Assembly (NCBI RefSeq): GCF_039655775.1 | Contig: NZ_JBBYXJ010000001.1 | Location: 2,255,501 to 2,319,500, forward strand | Origin: Iodidimonas sp. SYSU 1G8 | Lineage (GTDB): Bacteria; Pseudomonadota; Alphaproteobacteria; SMXS01 | DNA length: 64,000 nucleotides | Direction of reading: 5' to 3' | Shown here: in pieces, positions 58,044 to 64,000 of the stretch | How positions within the stretch are numbered: position 1 is the first letter of the stretch | How the letters are laid out: each line of letters starts with the position of its first letter | Made by a program: the position numbers and the translations under genes | Notes under the pieces: model-generated | What the model saw: the letters and a program-made list of their open reading frames with translations, nothing else | Told to the model about the DNA's origin: nothing | Database searches by the model: none

Positions 58044-59213
58044 ATGCCCGCCGCTGGCGGCACCACGCTGTTCCGGAGCTTCTTCCAGGGCGGCTTCGAA
58101 TGCTCGACGCACCGCCGCCTTGACGGGCGGCGGCTCGACGTCATCGCCGCCATCGGCCATGACCGCCATGCCCTCGAAGACTACAGGCAGCTTGCCGGCA
58201 TGGGGATCGAGACGGTCCGCGATGGCTTTCGCTGGCACCTGATCGAGCCATCGCCGGGACACCATGACTGGTCCAGCCTGATCCCCATGCTGCGCGCGGC
58301 GCGTCAGTCCGGCGTCCAGGTCATCTGGGATCTGCTGCACTATGGCTGGCCCGACGACATCGACATCTGGCGGCCCGCCTTCGTGTCGCGTTTCGCCGAC
58401 TTCGCGGGCGCGGCCGCGAAAATCGTGAAGTCGGAAAGCGACGGCGTTCCGTTCTATGCACCGATCAACGAAATCTCGTTCCTGTCCTGGGCCGGCGGCG
58501 ACGCCGGGTATCTCAATCCGTTCGCCAATGGCCGGGGTTTCGAGCTCAAGGTGCAGCTGGTGCGCGCGGCGCTGGCCGCCATGGACGCCATCCTGGCCGT
58601 GGACCCGAGGGCACGGTTCGTTCATTGCGACCCCGCCATCAACATCGTCGTCCACCCGACCCGTCCCGAAGAGCATGGCGCCGCCCGGGGACATCATGAG
58701 GCCCAGTTCCAGGCATGGGACATGATCGCTGGCCGGCTGTGGCCGCAACTGGGCGGCGCGCCCCGCTGCCTCGACATCATCGGGGTCAATTATTACCCCA
58801 ACAACCAGTGGATTCTCGGCGGCCCGACGATGCAGAGAGGCGACCCGCTGTACCGTCCGTTCCGCCACCTGGTCGCCGACATCCATGCCCGCTACCAGCG
58901 CCCGCTCTTCATCGCCGAAACCGGCACCGAAGGCGACGACAGATCCGGCTGGCTCTCCTACATGATCGAGGAAGCGCAGGCCGCCATGGCCATGGGCGTG
59001 CCTCTGGAAGGACTCTGTCTCTATCCCGTGGCGGACCACCCGGGATGGGATGACGACCGTCCGTGCCCGAACGGCCTGCTCGGCGCGTCGGTGTCGGCGG
59101 CCGGAAGGGAGGTCCACGCTCCACTGGCCGAGACCCTGAAAAGCCGGCTCGTGGCCGCCGCGCGGGGCGACGTCCCGGCCGCTGCAGGAACCGCTTCTGC
59201 GTCCGCGCGTTAG
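58044..59213 (+). CDS. TIM-barrel glycoside hydrolase (family 1-like, beta-glucosidase type)
   Basis: The 389-residue protein starts MPAAGGTTLFRSFFQGGFECSTHRRLDGRRLDVIAAIGHDRHALEDY. It has FRWHLIEPSPGHHDWSSL and the acid/base pair INEISFL, and the nucleophile Glu is probably in FIAETGTEGDD. It lies 8 bases after the glycosyltransferase-glf gene on the same strand, so it is likely co-transcribed. It probably trims or hydrolyses glycosides of the same pathway, perhaps galactofuranose-containing material. No signal peptide is evident. Family number uncertain (GH1-like). Confidence 0.82.
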   Translation: MPAAGGTTLFRSFFQGGFECSTHRRLDGRRLDVIAAIGHDRHALEDYRQLAGMGIETVRDGFRWHLIEPSPGHHDWSSLIPMLRAARQSGVQVIWDLLHYGWPDDIDIWRPAFVSRFADFAGAAAKIVKSESDGVPFYAPINEISFLSWAGGDAGYLNPFANGRGFELKVQLVRAALAAMDAILAVDPRARFVHCDPAINIVVHPTRPEEHGAARGHHEAQFQAWDMIAGRLWPQLGGAPRCLDIIGVNYYPNNQWILGGPTMQRGDPLYRPFRHLVADIHARYQRPLFIAETGTEGDDRSGWLSYMIEEAQAAMAMGVPLEGLCLYPVADHPGWDDDRPCPNGLLGASVSAAGREVHAPLAETLKSRLVAAARGDVPAAAGTASASAR

Positions 59214-59295
59214 GATATCGAACATTCATGGGTGGTTCAGACCGGAACCACCAACCTCACCCCGGCCAACAATCACTCAGGCACAGGAGGACGTG

Positions 59296-59607
59296 ATGAA
59301 GAAAACACTGATTGCCGCCGCCGCCGCGTTGCTGGCCATCACCAGCGCGCCGGCCATGGCGCAGAATGCCGACTACCGCCAGTACAAGCAGGACCAGCGG
59401 ATCGACCACGGCGTGCACAATGGTGAATTGACGCGCGGAGAAGCGCGCAATCTGTACCGCCAGCAGGACCGGATCGACCGCTACGAAGATCGTGCGTTGC
59501 GCGATGGCCGCCTTTCCTACCGCGAGCGTCAGAAACTCGACCGGAAGCAGGACCGCGCATCCGACCGGATTTATCGGAAGAAGCACAATGGCCGGGACTA
59601 TTGGTGA
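59296..59607 (+). CDS. Small exported Arg/Asp/Tyr-rich protein
   Basis: The 103-residue protein starts MKKTLIAAAAALLAITSAPAMAQ, a clear signal peptide. The mature part is a charged, helical repeat-like sequence: QYKQDQRIDHGVHNGELTRGEARNLYRQQDRIDRYEDRALRDGRLSYRERQKLDRKQDRASDRIYRKKH. Relatives of this composition occur widely as short periplasmic proteins with no known function. GGAGG lies 5 to 6 bases before the ATG. Nothing else can be said about its role. Confidence 0.82.
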   Translation: MKKTLIAAAAALLAITSAPAMAQNADYRQYKQDQRIDHGVHNGELTRGEARNLYRQQDRIDRYEDRALRDGRLSYRERQKLDRKQDRASDRIYRKKHNGRDYW

Positions 59608-59665
59608 CCGGGCTCACCAGAATTTCTCCGGCCATGGCGGGGCCATACGTCACGGGGAGAGTGCG

Positions 59666-59974
59666 ATGAGCCGCGTGAGCGTGTTTGCTCTTGCGGCCAT
59701 CGTCTCCCTGGTCGGCGGCACCGTCTGCGCGCAAGACGCCGATCCGGGCCGGCCGATGGGCTCGCCTCAAGGGACGCAGGCCTGCACGAACGATCCGGCG
59801 CTGATCAATGATGTCCGCGCCTACGATCCGGCCTGTGTCGAAGACACGCCGACGCTGAAGCCGAAAACGGAAGATGCCTTGCCGGCGCCCGAAATGGATA
59901 CGCCTGACTCGGACGCCGCGACGGTGGACCCGGCCTCCGGAACCTCGGACACGACCACGCCGGTCGGGCCATAA
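59666..59974 (+). CDS. Small exported protein, unknown
   Basis: The 102-residue protein starts MSRVSVFALAAIVSLVGGTVCAQ (signal peptide). The mature part has two Cys (ACTNDPALINDVRAYDPACVED) and a Ser/Thr/Pro/Asp-rich tail. GGGGAGAG precedes the ATG. No family recognised. A disulfide between the two Cys is plausible in the periplasm. Confidence 0.65.
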   Translation: MSRVSVFALAAIVSLVGGTVCAQDADPGRPMGSPQGTQACTNDPALINDVRAYDPACVEDTPTLKPKTEDALPAPEMDTPDSDAATVDPASGTSDTTTPVGP

Positions 59975-60238
59975 CCAGCCCAAGCGTCACGACAAGGAGC
60001 CCGAGCGCGAGGCGGACGTGGCGATCACTGCCGAATTCGGGCTCACGCCGCCGGTCGAGAACGCCGGTTTCAAGCGCACGTTGACATCTTGGCGCGTCGC
60101 CGCGATCACCATTGTCCTCGGCTTCATTATTTGATTTTGGTGCTGCAGATCATCGTGTAGCGCCAGCCGCCAAACACGGTCCGCCATTGCGGCGTTGGTG
60201 CTAGACTTTCCCCATCGTCAACCATGAGGAGACATTTC

Positions 60239-60664
60239 ATGAGCACGTTTGGTTCGGCCAAATGGCAGGGCGGCATCAAGGACGGCAAAGGCACCATCTC
60301 GACCAAGAGCGGCGCGCTGAGCGATTATCCCTATGGCTTTTCCAGCCGCTTCGAGGGCAAACCGGGCAGCAATCCGGAAGAGCTGATCGGCGCGGCCCAC
60401 GCCGCCTGCTTCACCATGGCGCTGTCGCTGATCCTGGGCGAGGCCGGCTTGACCGCCGACCGCATGGAAACCAGGGCGGACGTCACGCTGGTGAAGAAGG
60501 ATGACGGCTACGCCATCACCGCCGTGCATCTGAGCCTGACCGGCAAGGTGCCCGGCGCCGACAAGGCGACCTTCGAGGAGCTGGCCAGCAAGGCCAAGGC
60601 GGGCTGCCCCGTCTCCAAGCTGCTGAAGGCCGACATCACGCTAGACGTGACCCTGGAAGGCTGA
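60239..60664 (+). CDS. OsmC family protein
   Basis: The 141-residue protein starts MSTFGSAKWQGGIKDGKGTISTKSGALSDYPYGFSSRFEGKPGSNPEELIGAAHAACFTMAL, which carries the first catalytic Cys. AGCPVSKLLKADITLDVTLEG holds the second, the OsmC/Ohr-type pair. The gene is closest to the OsmC branch. It reduces organic hydroperoxides. AGGAG lies 7 bases before ATG 60239. It ends 6 bases from the convergent SDR gene. Confidence 0.92.
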   Translation: MSTFGSAKWQGGIKDGKGTISTKSGALSDYPYGFSSRFEGKPGSNPEELIGAAHAACFTMALSLILGEAGLTADRMETRADVTLVKKDDGYAITAVHLSLTGKVPGADKATFEELASKAKAGCPVSKLLKADITLDVTLEG

Positions 60665-60670
60665 GTCCGC

Positions 60671-61417
60671 TCAGGCGGTATAGCCGCCATCGGCGGTGAG
60701 TACCGAGCCGGTCACGAACGACGCCGCCGGGCTGGCGAGAAACAGCACGGCGGCGGCGATTTCCTCCGGTCTGCCATAACGGCCCAGCGCGTTGGCCGCG
60801 CGCTGGATATCGGCGAAATCGCCGATGGCGGGATTCATGTCGGTTTCCACCGCGCCCGGTTGAACCACGTTGACAGTGATGCCGCGCGGGCCCAGATCGC
60901 GCGCCGCGCCCTTGCTGTATCCCACGATGGCGGCCTTGGACGCCGCGTAATCGGCGACACCGGGGAAACCGGCGCGGGTCGCGGCGCCCGAGCCGATGCT
61001 GATGATCCGCCCGCCATCGCCCATGACACGCGACGCACAGCGGATCGCCGTGATCACACCCATGACGTTGACCGAGTACTGGCGCGTCAGCGCGTCCACG
61101 TCGGTATCCGGACTGTCGACCGGCCCGCCGATGAAACTGCCTGCGTTGTTCACCAGAATATCGAGGCGGCCAAAGGCTTGCATCACCTGCCCGATCAGGC
61201 TCTCGACCTGCGCCGTGTCGCCCTGATCCGCCCGGATCGCCATCGACCGGACGCCGCCGGCATGAAGTTCGGCCGCGAGCGCTTCGGCCTGGGCGGCCGA
61301 TGCCGAATAGCTGATCGCCACATCGGCGCCCGCGCCGGCCAGCGCGCGGGCCGTCGCCGCGCCGATGCCGCGCGCCGCCCCGGTCACCAGCGCGACCTTG
61401 CCCGACAGCAGACTCAT
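60671..61417 (-). CDS. SDR family oxidoreductase
   Basis: The 248-residue classical SDR has TGAARGIGAATARALAGAG (residues about 12-30, NAD(P)-binding), NNAGSF, the catalytic Ser in ISIGSG and Tyr-Lys in DYAASKAAIVGYSKG. It ends with GSVLTADGGYTA. The substrate is not determinable. ATGA overlap with the PQQ-type dehydrogenase upstream makes it the second gene of an operon. Confidence 0.93.
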   Translation of the reverse strand: MSLLSGKVALVTGAARGIGAATARALAGAGADVAISYSASAAQAEALAAELHAGGVRSMAIRADQGDTAQVESLIGQVMQAFGRLDILVNNAGSFIGGPVDSPDTDVDALTRQYSVNVMGVITAIRCASRVMGDGGRIISIGSGAATRAGFPGVADYAASKAAIVGYSKGAARDLGPRGITVNVVQPGAVETDMNPAIGDFADIQRAANALGRYGRPEEIAAAVLFLASPAASFVTGSVLTADGGYTA

Positions 61418-62547
61418 GCCGCCGGCTTCACGCGAATGAGCTTGCCGCCTTCGCCATCGGTCAGGATGTAGAGCAGACCGTCCGGCCCCGTGCGCACGTC
61501 GCGAATTCGCGCGCCCAGTTCCTCGAACATCACTTCTTCACGGGCGACCTTGCCATCCTTGATGTCGATGCGGTGGATGTTCTGCGCCGCCAGCGCCCCG
61601 ACGAACAGCGAGCCGTTCCACTGCGGAAAGGCATCGCCCCGGTACAGTGTCAGGCCGCAGGGCGCGATGGACGGCGTCCAGCCGACGATGGCGTTCTCGG
61701 TGCCCTTGAAGTCCTTGTAGGGCGTGATGACCGCGCCGGAATAATCGACGCCTCTGGTGGCCAGCGGCCAGCCATAGTTCTTGCCCTTTTCGATGATGTT
61801 GAGCTCGTCGCCGCCGCGCGGGCCGTGCTCATGGGCATAGACACGGCCGCTTTCGCCGTCATGAACGATGCCTTGGGCATTGCGGTGGCCATAGCTCCAG
61901 ATCTCGGGCAACGCGTCCTTGCGGCCGACGAAGGGATTATCCGCGGGAACGGTGCCGTCATCGTTGAGGCGAACGATCTTGCCGTAATGATTGTCCAGCT
62001 TTTGCGCCTGTTCGCGGTAGTTGAAGCCGTCGCCGCCGGTCACCAGCAAGGTGCCGTCGGGCAGGAACACCATGCGGCCGCCATAATGGACCGAGGTCTT
62101 GCGGGCCGGGGCACTCTCGAAGATCACCTTCAGATCCTTCAGCGCCGCGCCGTCGAGCCGCGCCCGCGCCACCCGCAGCGTGTTGCCGCCGTCGCCCGCG
62201 TGGGCATAGGAAAGATAGACCAGCTTGTTCTCGGCGAATTTCGGGTGCGGAATGGCCTCGAAAAGCCCGCCCTGGCCGGCGAACTCGACCGCCGGGACAC
62301 CGGAGAGGGGAGCCGAGACCTTGCCGCCGCGCACGATGTGGACCTGGCCTGTCAGTTCGGCGAGCAGCATGCTGCCATCGGGAAGGAAGGAAAGGCCCCA
62401 GGGATGGTCCAGGCCCTCGGCGACAGTCTCTGTCACATAGGGTTTTGCCTGCGCGGCCGAGGGCGCCGGAGCGGCAAGCAGAGCGTACAGCGCCAGCATT
62501 CCCGCGCCGCAGCCGGCGGCAAGCCGCCGGACCATCGCCTTTGTCAT
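61414..62547 (-). CDS. PQQ-dependent sugar dehydrogenase-like protein (soluble, YliI type)
   Basis: The 377-residue protein has signal peptide MTKAMVRRLAAGCGAGMLALYALLAAPAPSAAQA. It is a six-bladed beta-propeller of the soluble aldose dehydrogenase family, with LDHPWGLSFLPDGSMLLAELTGQVHIVRGGK, GRMVFLPDGTLLVTGGD, WSYGHRNAQGIVHD and HEHGPRGGDELNIIEKGKNYGWP. Catalytic His and PQQ-contacting Arg lie in the HEHGPRGGD segment. GGGAGG lies 6 bases before the ATG. PQQ biosynthesis genes are not in the window. Confidence 0.93.
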   Translation of the reverse strand: MTKAMVRRLAAGCGAGMLALYALLAAPAPSAAQAKPYVTETVAEGLDHPWGLSFLPDGSMLLAELTGQVHIVRGGKVSAPLSGVPAVEFAGQGGLFEAIPHPKFAENKLVYLSYAHAGDGGNTLRVARARLDGAALKDLKVIFESAPARKTSVHYGGRMVFLPDGTLLVTGGDGFNYREQAQKLDNHYGKIVRLNDDGTVPADNPFVGRKDALPEIWSYGHRNAQGIVHDGESGRVYAHEHGPRGGDELNIIEKGKNYGWPLATRGVDYSGAVITPYKDFKGTENAIVGWTPSIAPCGLTLYRGDAFPQWNGSLFVGALAAQNIHRIDIKDGKVAREEVMFEELGARIRDVRTGPDGLLYILTDGEGGKLIRVKPAA

Positions 62548-62622
62548 GGACTTCCTCCCGTCATATCCCCAAAGATGCGACTAACTTAGCGCGTAAAGCG
62601 CAAAAGGGAACTGGGGGATCAG

Positions 62623-63054
62623 ATGGGGAAAATGAAGCTCGTGCTGGCCTATGTGGCCGCGGTCATCGTCGCCGCGGTCCTGGGCGTGGCGGTCAACACG
62701 CAGTTCGTGGTCAACGGACTGAACGAACTGGGCGCGGGTATCGGGGCGCCCGAGCGCCTCGGCATCGCCGCCAACGACGTGATCGGCATGGGACCGGTCT
62801 ACGGCATGTTCCTTGGCGTCGCCCTGGTCATCGGGTTCCTGATTACCGCCCTGGTTCTGCGCCAGCTTCGCTGGCCGCGGGCGCTGGGCTATGCCATCGG
62901 CGGCGCCGCGGCCGTCGCGGCCATGCTGGCGATCATGAACGCGGTGCTGGGCATCACCATGGTCGCTGGCGCGCGCACGGCGGGCGGGTTTCTGGCGCAG
63001 TGCGCTGTCGGCGCCGTCGCCGGCTGGGTCTTCGCCCGGCTGAGCCGGCGCTGA
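62623..63054 (+). CDS. Small integral membrane protein, unknown
   Basis: The 143-residue protein has about four membrane segments and starts MGKMKLVLAYVAAVIVAAVLGVAVNTQFVVNGLNELGAG. It is rich in Ala/Val/Gly. GGGGG precedes the ATG. It is divergent from the PQQ-type dehydrogenase gene and ends 7 bases from the convergent MFS gene. No family recognised. Confidence 0.78.
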   Translation: MGKMKLVLAYVAAVIVAAVLGVAVNTQFVVNGLNELGAGIGAPERLGIAANDVIGMGPVYGMFLGVALVIGFLITALVLRQLRWPRALGYAIGGAAAVAAMLAIMNAVLGITMVAGARTAGGFLAQCAVGAVAGWVFARLSRR

Positions 63055-63061
63055 GGCAAGC

Positions 63062-64000
63062 TCAGTCTTCCTCTTCGGCCGACAGATCCCTGCCCTTGGT
63101 TTCCGGCATCAGCACCAGCCCGATTACGACGGTGGCAAGGGCGATGGTGACTGGATACCACAAGCCAAAATAGACATCGCCCGTCTGGGCTACCATGGCG
63201 AAGGACGTGGCCGGTAACAGGCCACCGAACCAGCCATTGCCGATGTGGTAGGGCAGCGACATGGCCGTGTAGCGGATGCGGGTGGGAAACAGCTCGACCA
63301 GCGCGGCCGCGATGGGACCGTAGACCATGGTCACGTACAGCATCAGCACCGTCAGGATGCCGATGATCCCCAGCACGCGGCCACCCAGCATGTCCCCCGC
63401 GCCCCGGATGCTCACGATGTCATCGTGCCCGGCCACCGGGTAACCCGATGCCGCGAGCGCGGCCGACAGATCCGTCTCGAAACGGGCGGCTCGCGCCGCG
63501 AGCGCCGGGCCGGACAGGACCGCCGCGTCATAGGCCTCCACCACGCGTCCGGCGATGACGATCCGCGCTCCTGTCTCGCCCTTGCTGTCGACGGTCTCAT
63601 AGGCGACCGACCCGCGCGCCAGCGCCGCCTTGGCGATATCGCAGGGGCTGGTGAAACGCGCCACGCCGGCCGGGTTGAACTGGAACGAGCAGGTATCGCG
63701 GTTCGTCACCATGGTCACCTGCACCTGCTGCTGCGCCTTGTGCAGCGCCGGATTGGCCAGGCGACTCATGCCCTCGAACAGGGGAAAGAACGTCATCCCC
63801 GCCAGCAGGCACCCGGCGAGAATGATCGACTTGCGCCCGATCCTGTCCGACAGGCTGCCGAACAGGATGAACCCGCCGGACCCCAGCACGAGCGCGCAGG
63901 CCAGCATGATATTGGCCGTCGAGGGATCGACACGCAGGATCGACTGCAGGAAGAACAGCGAATAGAACTGGCCCGTGTACCAGACCACGGCCTGCCCCGC
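63062..64000 (-). CDS. MFS transporter with large loop insertion (partial, runs off right edge)
   Basis: At least 312 C-terminal residues are present; the frame stays open through base 64000, so the N-terminal part lies outside. The visible part has helices (VVWYTGQFYSLFFLQSILRVD; GGFILFGSLSDRIGRKSIIL) followed by a roughly 120-residue soluble insertion (NPALHKAQQQVQVTMVTNRDTCSFQF ... DDIVSIRGAGD). The last helices (MVYGPIAAALVELFPTRIRYTAMSLPYHIGNGWFGG) contain the sugar-porter-like motif region. The SDRIGRK loop fits the MHS/ProP-like branch. The insertion has two Cys. Confidence 0.85.
   Translation of the reverse strand, partial: AGQAVVWYTGQFYSLFFLQSILRVDPSTANIMLACALVLGSGGFILFGSLSDRIGRKSIILAGCLLAGMTFFPLFEGMSRLANPALHKAQQQVQVTMVTNRDTCSFQFNPAGVARFTSPCDIAKAALARGSVAYETVDSKGETGARIVIAGRVVEAYDAAVLSGPALAARAARFETDLSAALAASGYPVAGHDDIVSIRGAGDMLGGRVLGIIGILTVLMLYVTMVYGPIAAALVELFPTRIRYTAMSLPYHIGNGWFGGLLPATSFAMVAQTGDVYFGLWYPVTIALATVVIGLVLMPETKGRDLSAEEED

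Noticed and set aside
59975-60134. Possible peptide of about 38 residues starting with GTG 60018 (VAITAEFGLTPPVENAGFKRTL..., ending in a hydrophobic stretch)
   Set aside because: It has a single hydrophobic tail and no ribosome-binding site, and I know no family like it. It could be a small membrane peptide but support is too thin to annotate.

Overview
This is a high-GC (about two-thirds G+C by eye) chromosomal window from an alphaproteobacterium. The evidence is the housekeeping block rpmH-rnpA-yidD-yidC-yihA-argB at 48.2-52.5 kb, a class I FolE, two tRNA-Arg genes, and a large set of TonB-dependent receptors, P450s, CaiB-type CoA-transferase and NTF2-like proteins of the kind seen in oligotrophic, catabolically versatile Sphingomonadales/Caulobacterales/Rhodospirillales-type bacteria. 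The genus cannot be fixed from the sequence alone. No rRNA, CRISPR array, insertion sequence or prophage was seen.

1-9.6 kb: the left edge holds a truncated FemAB/CelD-like acetyltransferase and a polysaccharide deacetylase, then a MAPEG protein and a nu-class-like glutathione transferase. A long minus-strand block follows: three NTF2/SnoaL-like proteins, a spinster-type MFS carrier and two paralogous cytochromes P450, with a complete RES-type toxin / MbcA-ParS-type antitoxin pair between the P450s.

9.7-23.6 kb: five paralogous TonB-dependent receptors lie head to tail on the minus strand. Each has its own signal peptide, long leader and intrinsic terminator. This array is the most striking structure of the window. 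With the flanking NTF2-like proteins, P450s, MFS carrier, flavin reductase, glutathione/MAPEG proteins, two enoyl-CoA hydratases, a CaiB-type CoA-transferase and malonyl-CoA decarboxylase (23.8-30.1 kb) it looks like an island for uptake and oxidation of a family of related hydrophobic substrates through CoA thioesters. The substrate is unknown.

30.2-47 kb: a mixed region. It contains a small lipoprotein, a PDZ-like/multi-TM histidine kinase with its NarL-type regulator, folE, a truncated haemoglobin fused to a DUF1971 domain, a DUF5996-GNAT fusion, a LysR-controlled isochorismatase/pirin/quinone-oxidoreductase cluster, tRNA-Arg(ACG), an outer-membrane lipoprotein, a P1 peptidase, gamma-glutamyltransferase, an orphan ParA-type ATPase and an orphan HAMP histidine kinase. 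Related palindromes lie upstream of both of the last two genes.

48-64 kb: the conserved rpmH-to-argB block, tRNA-Arg(CCG), a divergent Rrf2 regulator/methyltransferase pair, an acyltransferase, a glycosyltransferase-UDP-galactopyranose mutase fusion with a TIM-barrel glycosidase, small exported proteins, an OsmC protein, an SDR plus soluble PQQ-type sugar dehydrogenase, and an MFS carrier cut by the right edge.
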